From: Hydrogenovibrio sp.
Lineage (GTDB): Bacteria > Pseudomonadota > Gammaproteobacteria > Thiomicrospirales > Thiomicrospiraceae
NCBI GenBank assembly: GCA_015484555.1
Contig: WFMZ01000058.1
Location: 1 to 64,000, forward strand
Direction: 5' to 3'
DNA: 64,000 bases
Part shown: piece by piece, positions 51,867 through 61,300 of the stretch
How the letters are laid out: each line of letters begins with the position of its first letter
Position numbering within the stretch: the first letter of the stretch is position 1
Translations under genes and position numbers: made by a program
The notes under the pieces: model-generated
Database searches by the model: none
Told to the model about the DNA's origin: nothing
Seen by the model: only the letters and a program-made list of their open reading frames with translations

Positions 51867-51909
51867 AAAATCGCCAGGGGTGGGTAGTACACCACCCCTG
51901 GCGATTTTT
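51867..51909. repeat. Perfect inverted pair of the 18-base repeat
   Basis: AAAATCGCCAGGGGTGG (51867-51883) and CCACCCCTGGCGATTTTT (51892-51909) flank an 8-nt centre. This is the only complete palindrome in the window; it would form a 17-bp stem ending in T5. It lies between the HicA-like stop and the typA terminator. Confidence 0.92.
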
Positions 51910-51933
51910 GCATTTTGGCCTTATTGAAGACAT

Positions 51934-51963
51934 AAAAAAACCTGCATAAAGCAGGTTTTTTTA
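51934..51963. terminator. Bidirectional terminator between the HicA-like gene and typA
   Basis: AAAAAAACCTGC-ATAAA-GCAGGTTTTTTT, compact GC stem with A and T tracts on both sides. Confidence 0.88.
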
Positions 51964-51980
51964 TGGATTAGCGAAGGGGG

Positions 51981-53804
51981 TTATTTTTTACCACGACCCG
52001 CTTGCTTACGACCATTTTCAGTCAGTATCTTCTTACGGATACGAATGCTGTCTGGTGTTACTTCTACCAATTCATCATCATCGATAAACTCTAACGCTTG
52101 CTCTAGTGAGAAACGAATAGGGGGTGTTAGCACTTGTGCTTCATCTGTACCAGAAGCACGCATGTTAGTAAGCTGCTTGCCTTTCAATGCGTTAACCGTA
52201 AGGTCGTTTGCACGAGAGTGTAGGCCAACAACCATTCCTTCATAAATCTCTTCACCGTGGCCAAGATATAGACGACCACGCTCTTGTAGGTTGAATAAAG
52301 CGAATGTTAAGGCTTTACCTTGACCGTTAGAGATAAGTACACCGTTCTGGCGCTCACCTAATGTTCCTGCAAATTTTTCACCGTAGTGAGAGAAGCTAGA
52401 GAAGATAAGACCGTTACCCTGTGTAGAAGTCATGAACTCTGTACGGAAACCAATTAGCCCACGAGAAGGAATGGTGAAGTCAATACGTACACGTCCGTGC
52501 CCGTCTGGAACCATGTCTTCCATGATTGCTTTACGCATACCTAGTTTTTCCATGATAGTACCTTGAGCAGACTCAGGGACATCAACCGTTAGGTTTTCAT
52601 AAGGCTCTTGCATCACGCCATCTACTTCGCGGAAGATAACTTCTGGACGAGAAATTCCCATCTCAAATCCTTCACGACGCATCGTTTCGATTAGGACTGA
52701 AAGGTGAAGCTCACCACGACCAGATACACGGAACTTGTTAGCATCTTCAGTGTCATCAACACGAAGCGCTACGTTAGTAATTAATTCTTTGTCTAGACGC
52801 TCTCGAATCTGACGAGAAGTTAGTAACTTACCTTCTTTACCAACGAAAGGAGAGTTGTTAACTTGGAATGTCATGCTTACTGTTGGCTCGTCAACAGATA
52901 ACGGAGGCAATGCCACTACGCTATCAGGACTACAAATAGTATCTGAAATTAATAATGGATCAAAACCAGAGAATGCGATGATGTCACCCGCATTTGCTGT
53001 ATCAGCGTTGATACGCTCTAAACCAAGGTAACCGAATATTTCGCCCATTTTACCGTTGCGAATTTTACCTTCAACGTCAATGATCTTAACTGGCATACCG
53101 ACTTTCGCAATACCTTGCTTGATACGACCTGTTCCGATAACACCTTTATAGCTATCGTAATCTAAAGAGATCACTTGTAGCTGGAAAGGCGCGTTCATAT
53201 CAACTTGTGGTGCGCTAACGGTGTCAACGATAGTGTGGAAAATACACTCCATGTCGCCATCACGTACATCTTCTTCCATGCCAGCAAAACCGTTAAGGCC
53301 TGAAGCATAAATAACTTGGAAGTCCATTTGCTCATCAGTTGCACCTAGGCGATCAAATAAGTCAAAAGTTTGGTCTAGTACCCAGTCAGGACGAGCGCCA
53401 GGACGGTCAATTTTGTTGATAACAACAATAGGCTTTAGCCCTTGTGCTAATGCTTTTTCAGTTACAAAACGTGTTTGAGGCATAGGGCCTTCAACGGCAT
53501 CAACCAATAGTAAAACTGAATCTACCATAGAAAGAATACGTTCAACTTCTCCACCAAAATCCGCGTGACCAGGGGTGTCAACGATGTTGATACGGTAGTC
53601 GTTCCAGTTTACAGCGGTGTTTTTAGATAGGATTGTAATACCACGTTCTTTTTCAAGATCGTTAGAATCCATCATGCGCTCTGTATCGTTAATACGTACG
53701 TTGTCTAATGTGCCAGATTGCTTTAAAAGTTGGTCAACTAGGGTTGTTTTACCGTGGTCAACGTGGGCAATAATCGCAATGTTACGAATATGATCTGCGT
53801 TCAT
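51981..53804 (-). CDS. typA: Ribosome-associated GTPase TypA/BipA
   Basis: A translational GTPase that binds ribosomes and helps 50S assembly and growth under stress or cold. G1 is AHVDHGKTTLVDQLL (near residue 12), switch II DTPGHADFGGEVERIL, G4 VVINKIDRPGARP. The elongation-factor-like domains II, III and V are present, and the BipA-specific C-terminal domain ends ...ENGRKQAGRGKK. At 607 aa it matches the family. A promoter with TTAACA-18-TATAAT lies just upstream, and there is a bidirectional terminator at the 3' end. Confidence 0.97.
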   Translation of the reverse strand: MNADHIRNIAIIAHVDHGKTTLVDQLLKQSGTLDNVRINDTERMMDSNDLEKERGITILSKNTAVNWNDYRINIVDTPGHADFGGEVERILSMVDSVLLLVDAVEGPMPQTRFVTEKALAQGLKPIVVINKIDRPGARPDWVLDQTFDLFDRLGATDEQMDFQVIYASGLNGFAGMEEDVRDGDMECIFHTIVDTVSAPQVDMNAPFQLQVISLDYDSYKGVIGTGRIKQGIAKVGMPVKIIDVEGKIRNGKMGEIFGYLGLERINADTANAGDIIAFSGFDPLLISDTICSPDSVVALPPLSVDEPTVSMTFQVNNSPFVGKEGKLLTSRQIRERLDKELITNVALRVDDTEDANKFRVSGRGELHLSVLIETMRREGFEMGISRPEVIFREVDGVMQEPYENLTVDVPESAQGTIMEKLGMRKAIMEDMVPDGHGRVRIDFTIPSRGLIGFRTEFMTSTQGNGLIFSSFSHYGEKFAGTLGERQNGVLISNGQGKALTFALFNLQERGRLYLGHGEEIYEGMVVGLHSRANDLTVNALKGKQLTNMRASGTDEAQVLTPPIRFSLEQALEFIDDDELVEVTPDSIRIRKKILTENGRKQAGRGKK

Positions 53805-53834
53805 GATGATATCTCTAAGATTTGAAAAAAGCGT

Positions 53835-53864
53835 ATTATACTGAAAACCCGGGAAGAATGTTAA
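53835..53864 (-). promoter_or_regulatory. Putative sigma70 promoter of typA
   Basis: On the minus strand TTAACA (53864-53859), 18-nt spacer, TATAAT (53840-53835), placing transcription start about 24 nt before the ATG at 53804. Confidence 0.6.
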
Positions 53865-53981
53865 TTCTTTGAAATAATTGCATTTTTTTTATGGAAAACT
53901 GCGTGTTTTAACGTGACTTAATGGCTGAGTCAGAATAGGATTTACGCTAAGTATTTAATTAATCAGCGGGTTTTCTTTGGG

Positions 53982-54010
53982 TTGACTATATGTGTCTATG
54001 CGGATATACT
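53982..54010 (+). promoter_or_regulatory. Sigma70 promoter of the permease-redox-MBL genes
   Basis: TTGACT (53982-53987), 17-nt spacer, TATACT (54005-54010). Near-consensus, with GAAGGGA before the ATG at 54043. Confidence 0.7.
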
Positions 54011-54042
54011 GGTTTTGTATTTATTTTTGAAGGGAGTGCGTC

Positions 54043-55026
54043 ATGTTTGAGCAATTAGGTAATTGGGTCGCTTATGATGTGTTGAGGTTAAGTGTCCAGC
54101 AAGGCATGGGTGCCGCGGTACAGTTTTTTGTAATGGATGTGACTAAAATATTTATCATGTTGGTCATTATTATCTATTTAATGGGCTTGTTGAGGGCTTA
54201 TGTGTCAACCGAGCGGGTACGTCAAATTGTAATGGGGCGTCCAAAATGGCAGGCACGTTCTTTGGCGATAACGCTAGGCGGGATTACGCCTTTTTGTTCT
54301 TGTTCCTCGGTGCCTTTGTTTATCGGATTTGTAGAAGCTCGGATTCCTGTTGGCATAACCTTCGCCTTTTTAATTGCCAGCCCGATGATTAATGAAGTTG
54401 CCGTAGTGCTGCTTGTTGGAATGTTGGGTTGGGAAGTTGCTTTGCTATATGTATTGGCAGGCGTTGTGGTTGCTTATGTTGGTTCGATTGTAATGGAGTG
54501 GTTTAAGCCTGAACGTTGGATAGAGAGTTATGTTTGGGATATTAAAGTGCGTCAACAACAAGAGCAAACTGCCAATGCAGGGGGGATGTCCGATCGGCAT
54601 GATTTTGCCTTGAATGAAGTTAAAGTAATTGTGAAGCGTATTTGGCATTGGATTTTGATTGGGGTTGCTTTGGGTGCTTTGTTTCATGGTTATGTGCCTG
54701 AAGCTTGGGTGCAAACTTATTTAAGTGATGCTTCTAATTGGTGGAGTGTACCAGCAGCGGTATTGACAGGTGTTCCTTTATATTCAAATGCAACCGGGGT
54801 GATTCCTTTAATTGAAGCGATGATTGATAAAGGCGTGCCCATTGGTACCAGTCTGGCATTGATGATGAGTATTGCAGCCTTATCTTTGCCTGAAATGTTA
54901 ATTTTAAGAAAAGTAATTAGATGGCCAGCCTTAGCGGTATTTGTTGGGGTGTTAACGGCGGCATTTATTTTAGTTGGTTATGGTTTTAATTTTTTATATG
55001 CGCATTCAATTTTAATGGGCGTGTAG
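54043..55026 (+). CDS. COG0701-type permease (ArsP / SO_0444-like)
   Basis: A 327-aa integral membrane protein with about eight TM helices and the family motif LGGITPFCSCSSVPLFIGFVEARIPVGITFAFLIASPMINEVAVVLL, including the T-P-F-C-S-C-S-x-x-P cysteine cluster. The second half repeats the fold (GVPLYSNATGVIPLIEAMIDKGVPIGTSLALMMSIAALSLPEML). Members export metal(loid)s or organoarsenicals, or Cu/Zn. The next gene is a redox-active thioredoxin of the kind often encoded beside these permeases. Substrate not determinable here. It has its own strong promoter. Confidence 0.85.
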   Translation: MFEQLGNWVAYDVLRLSVQQGMGAAVQFFVMDVTKIFIMLVIIIYLMGLLRAYVSTERVRQIVMGRPKWQARSLAITLGGITPFCSCSSVPLFIGFVEARIPVGITFAFLIASPMINEVAVVLLVGMLGWEVALLYVLAGVVVAYVGSIVMEWFKPERWIESYVWDIKVRQQQEQTANAGGMSDRHDFALNEVKVIVKRIWHWILIGVALGALFHGYVPEAWVQTYLSDASNWWSVPAAVLTGVPLYSNATGVIPLIEAMIDKGVPIGTSLALMMSIAALSLPEMLILRKVIRWPALAVFVGVLTAAFILVGYGFNFLYAHSILMGV

Positions 55027-55058
55027 TTATATTTAGATAAATAACAGGAGACAGTAAG

Positions 55059-55664
55059 ATGAAAAATAATGTAATGGTTAGGTTAATGAGCACCTTTATT
55101 TTAGGGGCAATTGTATTAGCCCATATTTCAGGGCAAACAGATTTGTTTTCTGCAAACTGGTTATGGCTAGCTATCTTGCCTGCCTTTATGGGGTTACAAG
55201 CCACCTTTACCGGTTGGTGTCCTGCGGAGATGATTGGTAAGCTCTCTAAGAATAGCGATTGTTGCCCAGGTTCTAGTTGCTCAGGTGTTAAAAAAGAACC
55301 CGTAAAAACCAGTTGTTGTGAATCGAGCACGGATAAGGCTGTGAAAGAAGACTCAGCAGAGCTCGTTAAAACTGAGCAAACGGTTGAAACCCTAACCAAC
55401 TGTTGTGGTTCAGAAAGCCAAGATGAGGGTGATGTTATTAGGGTGCTGGGAACGGGATGTACGAACTGTGCTAGCACCGTTAAGTTAATTGAGCTAACCG
55501 CAGATGAACTGAATATTAAAGTGAATGTTGTTAAAGTGGAAGATATTGCAGAGATTGCTTCCTATGGTGTGATGAGTACCCCTGCCATTGTGATGGCTGA
55601 TGAAGTGGTGCATTCAGGCAGTATCCCAAGTAAAAATCAAGTGGTTACTTGGCTAGAAAAATAA
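55059..55664 (+). CDS. DUF2892-like membrane segment fused to redox-active thioredoxin domain
   Basis: A 201-aa protein. The N-terminal part (to about residue 70) has two TM helices and the pattern RLMSTFILGAIVL ... LAILPAFMGLQATFTGWCPA, resembling the membrane part of YgaP/DUF2892 proteins. A cysteine-rich linker follows (about 75-125; NSDCCPGSSCSG, TSCCESS, LTNCCGSE). The C-terminus (about 128-201) is a small thioredoxin of the TIGR00412/MTH895 type, with VIRVLGTGCTNCASTVKLIE as the CxxC centre and GVMSTPAIVMADEVVHSG as the cis-Pro region. AGGAGA lies 7 nt upstream of the ATG. It probably hands electrons or a thiol-bound substrate to the adjacent permease. Confidence 0.75.
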   Translation: MKNNVMVRLMSTFILGAIVLAHISGQTDLFSANWLWLAILPAFMGLQATFTGWCPAEMIGKLSKNSDCCPGSSCSGVKKEPVKTSCCESSTDKAVKEDSAELVKTEQTVETLTNCCGSESQDEGDVIRVLGTGCTNCASTVKLIELTADELNIKVNVVKVEDIAEIASYGVMSTPAIVMADEVVHSGSIPSKNQVVTWLEK

Positions 55665-55689
55665 ACGGTTTCAAATCGCAAAGGAATAA

Positions 55690-56619
55690 ATGATGAAGAA
55701 ATTTTATGTAATGGCTGTTTTATTCATGTCGTCCTTGGCTTTTAACGCCTGGTCGATGGATTTTAAAGCGCAAAAAGTGTCTGATGGCATTTATGCCTAT
55801 GTTGGGCCGCTTACCGATCGTACGCCTGAAAATTTGGGGCTTAATGATAATATTGGCTTTATTGATACGCAAGCAGGTTGGGTATTGGTTGATTCGGGTG
55901 GCGGAGATGTTGCCGCTAAAAAGCTAGAATCTATTGCAAAAGGGATTAAAGATCAGCCGATTGTTGCGGTGATTAACCTGGGAAGCCAAGATCACCGTTG
56001 GTTAGGAAATGACTATTTTTCTAAACAAGGTGCGAAAATTTATGCAACGGACAAAACCATAGCCACTCAAACCCGCATGTTTTCAGATTTAACAGCGAGT
56101 ATTGCTAAGAAAGTGCCACAGCTAAAAGGCACTAAGTTAAAAACAGCCGATGTGGTTTTAAACCAAGCTAAGAATAAGCTGGTGATTGGTGGCGTAGAAA
56201 TGAATTTGAACTTTTATGGCAATGCGCATTTTCCTGGCGACTCGGTTCTGTGGTTACCTAATTCAAAAGTATTGTTTACTGGCGATGTGGTGTATGTCGA
56301 CCGTATGTTAGGCGTGCATCCTTGGTCAAATACGATAACCTGGAACAAGGCTTATAAAGCTATGCGTAAGTTACCGGCCAAGACTATTGTGCCCGGGCAT
56401 GGCGCAGTGTCGGATTGGCAAAAAGTAGATGCTGATACGGGGGATTATCTTAATAAGTTAATCGTTACTTTAACGGAAGAAGCTGAAAATATGGCAGGGG
56501 TGGATCAAGCGGTGAATGCCAATCGTAATTGGCCAGCCTTTAAGCATCTTGAGCATTATGATTCGTGGCACCCACAAAACTTAAACAGAACCTATTTAAG
56601 GCTTGAATCAGAAATGTAG
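55690..56619 (+). CDS. Exported metallo-beta-lactamase-fold protein with altered metal site
   Basis: A 309-aa protein with a signal peptide (ending AFNAWS). MBL fold features: VLVDSGGGDVAAKKLESI, then the first metal motif region VVAVINLGSQDHRWLGNDYF, where typical members have H-x-H-x-D-H but here only D-H remains. The later ligands NAHFPGDSVLWLPNSKVLFTGDVVYVDR (His, Asp) and TIVPGHGAVSDWQ (His) are kept. It therefore may bind one metal or have a different chemistry. Similar SoxH-like exported MBL proteins occur in sulfur oxidisers. It is the last gene of the permease unit and ends at a terminator. Confidence 0.82.
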   Translation: MMKKFYVMAVLFMSSLAFNAWSMDFKAQKVSDGIYAYVGPLTDRTPENLGLNDNIGFIDTQAGWVLVDSGGGDVAAKKLESIAKGIKDQPIVAVINLGSQDHRWLGNDYFSKQGAKIYATDKTIATQTRMFSDLTASIAKKVPQLKGTKLKTADVVLNQAKNKLVIGGVEMNLNFYGNAHFPGDSVLWLPNSKVLFTGDVVYVDRMLGVHPWSNTITWNKAYKAMRKLPAKTIVPGHGAVSDWQKVDADTGDYLNKLIVTLTEEAENMAGVDQAVNANRNWPAFKHLEHYDSWHPQNLNRTYLRLESEM

Positions 56620-56662
56620 TGTTTGAATAAGCCGTTAGTTAACAGCGTATTTGATAGAAAAG

Positions 56663-56690
56663 TGCCAGGCAGAATGTCTGGTATTTTTTT
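56663..56690 (+). terminator. Terminator after the MBL-fold gene
   Basis: TGCCAGGCA-GAA-TGTCTGGTA followed by seven T; one G-T wobble in the stem. Confidence 0.8.
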
Positions 56691-56713
56691 GCCTGCTATT
56701 TGGCGTTAAGCCG

Positions 56714-57076
56714 TTAGTCTATGTTACAGCGTTTAGGAGACTGCTCGTATTGCGCTAAAGCAGATTTATCTTGCTGGATAATCTCAAGAGGCTCTAGCAT
56801 GATAATGGACGCCTTCATGAGGTTAAGAGCAGGATGCTTGCTGTTTAACGCATAATGAATCCAGTTCCCTTCACGCCAAGAATTGACTATCTGTTGGTTC
56901 TTTAGATAAGCAAGGTGTCGAGAAACGGTACTTTGTGAAAGTGCCAGTACCGAGACTAAATCGCATACACAGAGTGAATCACGGGTTTGTAACAAGGCGA
57001 GTATCCTTAGGCGAACAGGCTCTGCCAAGGCTTTGTGAAACTGTGCATGATCCTCAAGGGATTTTAAAATAGTCAT
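56714..57076 (-). CDS. ArsR-family winged-helix repressor
   Basis: A 120-aa DNA-binding repressor. The recognition region is LSQSTVSRHLAYLKNQQIVNSWREGNWIHYAL. Two cysteines sit in SLCVCDLV, the position of the ArsR metalloid-binding motif ELCVCDL; a third is at the C-terminus (KRCNID). It could sense arsenite-like metalloids, or persulfides as in BigR/SqrR, which also use two cysteines. The gene neighbours (two YeeE/YedE halves upstream, ATGA overlap) favour sulfur sensing; the COG0701 permease next door favours metalloids. Both are inferences. Confidence 0.87.
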   Translation of the reverse strand: MTILKSLEDHAQFHKALAEPVRLRILALLQTRDSLCVCDLVSVLALSQSTVSRHLAYLKNQQIVNSWREGNWIHYALNSKHPALNLMKASIIMLEPLEIIQQDKSALAQYEQSPKRCNID

Positions 57077-57594
57077 TCTTTATCAGTAGGCGGTTGCTGA
57101 CAAAAAGCATCTAAATCTAATTTTTCTTGCTCTGCTGCTGCATAGCGACGCGCCATCATTAGGTAACTTTGGAGTACGCCGTAGGTCATGGTGCCAATAA
57201 TGACACCAGCTAAAGCAAACAAGCCGGCTACTTTTCCTTCGCCAATCATGGCTGGAATAGTGCCTGGGCAAGAAGCGGTCATGCCCCATCCCACGCCAAA
57301 TAATAGCGCGCCTAGAACGAGCCCTTTTTGGTAAGGTTTTTTAACAAAATCGACTTCTTGGCCCGTCACAATAGACTTAACCTTAGAGCGCTTTAAAATA
57401 AAAACGCCAACCATCGCGACCGTTACAGAGGTGCCGATGACAATCATTAGTCTAAGGTTTTCCAATAAAAACATTTTGGCGTGAAAGTCATAAGTAGTCG
57501 CGCCCGCTTTACTCATTAAAAAGCCAAAGGTAATGCCCATTATCCAGCCAAAGAAGTTATTTCGATGGGTCGAGAAGAAATTCAATAATGCCAT
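57073..57594 (-). CDS. YeeE/YedE-family membrane protein, half B
   Basis: A 173-aa inner-membrane protein with four to five TM helices and the family motif LLFGVGWGMTASCPGTIPAMIGEGKVAGLFALAGVIIG (G-W-x-x-x-x-x-C-P-G-T), one of the Cys positions used in YeeE-type thiosulfate uptake. It lacks the first-half motif, which is provided by the neighbouring gene. Such split pairs act together as one transporter of reduced sulfur. It starts 10 nt after half A, with GGAG upstream, and overlaps the arsR start by 4 nt. Confidence 0.87.
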   Translation of the reverse strand: MALLNFFSTHRNNFFGWIMGITFGFLMSKAGATTYDFHAKMFLLENLRLMIVIGTSVTVAMVGVFILKRSKVKSIVTGQEVDFVKKPYQKGLVLGALLFGVGWGMTASCPGTIPAMIGEGKVAGLFALAGVIIGTMTYGVLQSYLMMARRYAAAEQEKLDLDAFCQQPPTDKE

Positions 57595-57603
57595 GTGTTT
57601 CTC

Positions 57604-58092
57604 CTATGAGCCAAACAGTAACTGAGTGGTAATGAAGGCACTAAAGAAGAAGACGCCGCCGGCTAATAAGCTAGGGGGGTTCAACATGGCACCGCCTACA
57701 AGCGCATGGCCAGTTGTACAGGCGCCAGCAAGACGGGCGCCGAAGCCTAATAATATACCACCAAATACAATCCAAATAGCCTTGCCGGCTAAGGTTTGTG
57801 GCAGAATGGTGTCATACATACCCATGCTGAATGAAAAGGTCCAGGGCTCGGGAGAGGTCATGGCGCTTAAGAAGCCACCAAGAGGAATGCCGAGTAAAAA
57901 CCATAATTTAGAGTTATTGATTTTGGCATACTCGCCCACACGGAAATACTCTATTTTAGAGGTAACCATGCCACAAAAGTTACCATAGCCTGTTGAACAG
58001 CCTGCTGGTTTGCCCATGAGCCAGAAATGAAAGATAACAAATAAACCGAGTGCAATGCCTGCAGGAACGGCTGGCCAGACGAGTATATCCAT
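57604..58092 (-). CDS. YeeE/YedE-family membrane protein, half A
   Basis: A 162-aa inner-membrane protein with about five TM helices. Cys-containing elements are KPAGCSTGYGNFCGMVTS near the N-terminus and GFGARLAGACTTGHALVGGAML near the C-terminus, the latter being the G-x-x-L-A-G-x-C-T-x-G-H signature of YeeE/YedE. It is the first gene of a three-gene unit with half B and an ArsR regulator. Full-length YeeE carries both halves in one chain; the split form is common in sulfur oxidisers. The probable substrate is thiosulfate or another sulfane-sulfur compound. Confidence 0.88.
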   Translation of the reverse strand: MDILVWPAVPAGIALGLFVIFHFWLMGKPAGCSTGYGNFCGMVTSKIEYFRVGEYAKINNSKLWFLLGIPLGGFLSAMTSPEPWTFSFSMGMYDTILPQTLAGKAIWIVFGGILLGFGARLAGACTTGHALVGGAMLNPPSLLAGGVFFFSAFITTQLLFGS

Positions 58093-58378
58093 GCTTTTTC
58101 CTTGTGAAGCGAAGTTAACTAAATCAAAGTAAGGTAAATTAGTGAAATTAAATGTTTTATATTGGTCTTGCTTAATGAGGGACTATTCTAACGGATGCTT
58201 GGATGCCTTGCAAAGAGAGCTTTTTAAGCGTCATATAAAAAAAACTTATGAGGAGCTGTGTTTATTTATAGAAAGTTGCTGATATTCTAATATTATTAAA
58301 CCCTTATATGTATTTGTGAAAATAACCACTTGTTAGATGTCAGTGGTTAAAGTCTATATTTTAATTTTGCAGAGGCTG

Positions 58379-61300
58379 TTAGGTGGCAAAATCTTCAGGA
58401 TCATAACCTAGGTTAGGGGCTAACCAGGTTTCAGTCTTTTCAATGCTCCAGCCTTTACGCTTGGCATAGTCCTCAACTTGGTCACGACCAATAGAGCCTA
58501 CGCCAAAGTATTTTGCTTTAGGGTGGGCAAAGTAGGTTCCGGATACTGCCGCGGTTGGGTACATGGCAAAGCTTTCGGTTATGGCTAGCCCAATCGTTTC
58601 GGTTGGTTTAATTAAGTCCCAAAGTGTACCTTTTTCGGTATGGTCTGGGCAGGCAGGGTAACCCGCAGCAGGGCGAATACCTTGGTAGCGTTCACGAATA
58701 AGGTCTTCATTTTCTAAAGCTTCATCTGGCGCATAACCCCAGTCTTCTTTGCGCACAATTTCATGCAAAGTTTCGGCGAAGGCTTCAGCAAAACGATCCG
58801 CTAATGCTTTTAGCATAATGGATTCATAGTCATTAAAGTCGGCTTCAAAACGTTTAATATGTCCATCTATACCAATACCTGCGGTCACTGCAAAGAAACC
58901 AATATAATCTTTTAAACCAGAGCTAACAGGGGCAATGTAGTCAGATAAGCATTGGTTTTTTGCGTCTTTTTTCTTTTCCGCCTGCTGGCGAATATGGTGC
59001 ATGCGCGTCAGCTCTTCTGTACGAGAATCATCGGTATAAATAATGATGTCATCGCCGTCTCGGTTGGCAGGGTAGAAGCCATAAACCGCTTTAGCCGTTA
59101 GCCATTTTTCTTCAATAATTTGCTTAACCATCGCTTGTGCATCGGCAAATAACTTGGTGGCTTCTTCGCCGACAACTTTATCTTTTAAAATGCGAGGGTA
59201 AAGGCCGTGTAGTTCCCAAGATTGGAAGAATGGCGACCAATCTAAACGTTCTAATAGTTTTTCTAGCGGGAAGTCGTTTAAGACTTTGGTGCCTAAAAAG
59301 GTTGGCTTGGCAGGGGTAAAGTTGACCCAGTCGGCATTGTCAAAAATAGCATTTTCTCTAGCTTTTTTGATAGACACACGGCGCACTTGTTTGGCACGGG
59401 CTTTACGTTCTTCACGAACCTGTTCATATTCTGTTCGAATATCCGCAGCAAACCCTGCTTTTAAATCGACTGAGATAAGGCTTTGTGCCACGCCTACTGC
59501 TCGGGAAGCATCTTTAACATACACAACGGGGAAGTCATATTTGGGTTCTATTTTAACGGCGGTATGTGCCTTTGAAGTGGTAGCGCCTCCAATTAACAAG
59601 GGTAGGTTCATGCCTCTTTCTTGCATCAGCTTGGCTACATTCACCATTTCTTCCAGTGATGGGGTAATTAAGCCTGAAAGCCCAATGACATTTGCACCTT
59701 GTTCAATGGCGGTGTCTAGGATTTTTTCGGCAGGTACCATCACGCCTAAATCAATTACTTCAAAGTTGTTACATTGTAAAACGATGCCAACAATGTTTTT
59801 ACCAATGTCGTGAACATCGCCTTTGACGGTGGCCATGACAATCTTGCCGTTAATGTGTCCGGCTTGTTTTTCGGCTTCTAAATAAGGGTCAAGGTAGGCA
59901 ACGGCTCGCTTCATCACGCGTGCGGATTTAACTACCTGAGGTAAAAACATTTTACCGGAACCAAATAGGTCGCCCACTACGTTCATGCCGTCCATTAAGG
60001 GGCCTTCAATCACGTTAATAGGCGCGCCTAGTTTTTGGTAGGCTTCTTCTGTGTCTTCAATAATAAATTCGGTAATCCCTTTTACCAAAGAATGTTCAAG
60101 GCGTTTTTCAATAGAGGTTTCACGCCAAGACAAGTCGGCTTCTTTACTGGCTGTAGAACCATCGCCTAAAAATTCAGAAGCGACTTCAAGCAAACGTTCG
60201 CTGGCTTCTGGGTCTTTGTTTAAAATGACGTCATCAACGGCTTTGCGTAGTTTTGTAGGGATGTCATCATAAATAGCCATTTGCCCAGCATTCACAATGC
60301 CCATGTCCATGCCTTCTTTGATGGCATAGTATAAAAAGACCGAATGAATGGCTTCACGTACGGGGTTGTTACCACGGAAAGAGAAGGAGACGTTAGACAC
60401 GCCGCCTGATATTTTGGCATAAGGCAAGTTGGCTTTGATCCAGCGAACCGCTTCAATAAAATCTAAACCATAGCGGTTGTGCTCTTCAATACCGGTAGCA
60501 ACGGCAAAAATATTGGGGTCGAAAATAATATCTTGTGGCAAGAAGCCTACTTGTTGGGTTAAGACATCATAAGAGCGTTTACAAATTTCTGTTTTGCGCT
60601 CGAAGGTATCAGCTTGGCCGTCCTCATCAAATGCCATAACGATGGCTGCGGCACCATATTTTTTAACCAATTTAGCATGGTGAATAAAGGCTTCTTCGCC
60701 TTCTTTTAAAGAAATGGAGTTCACCACGCCTTTACCTTGAATGCATTGCAAGCCTGCTTCAATCACATCCCATTTTGAGGAATCCACCATGATAGGCACA
60801 CGAGACGCGTCGGGTTCTGATGCCAGTAGGTTTAAAAACTTAACCATGGAAGCTTTGGAATCTAGCATCCCTTCATCCATGTTGACGTCAATAATTTGTG
60901 CGCCATCTTGTACCTGTTTGATGGCAATGTCTATCGCTTCTTCAAAGTTGTCTTCAATAATAAGACGTTTAAACTTAGCAGAACCTGTGACGTTATTACG
61001 TTCGCCCACGTTCACAAACAGCGAACTTTCATCAATATTTAACGGCTCTAGCCCTGATAAGCGACAAACGGGTGCAATGTCTGGCAGCTCTCGGCGAGGG
61101 TAACTGTTAGCCGCATCCGCCATGGCTTGTACATGGTCGGGCGTGGTACCACAACAGCCACCAATCATGTTTAGCCAACCACGTTTTGCCCAAATATCAA
61201 TTTCATGCGCCATTTGCTCTGGTGTTTCATCGTATTCACCAAACTCATTAGGCAGGCCTGCATTGGGGTGAATGGATACATAGGTTTCACAAACACGACT

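Noticed and set aside
54986-55477. 163-aa minus-strand frame across the thioredoxin fusion gene
   Set aside because: Shadow of a well-supported plus-strand gene with a ribosome site and recognisable CxxC thioredoxin domain.
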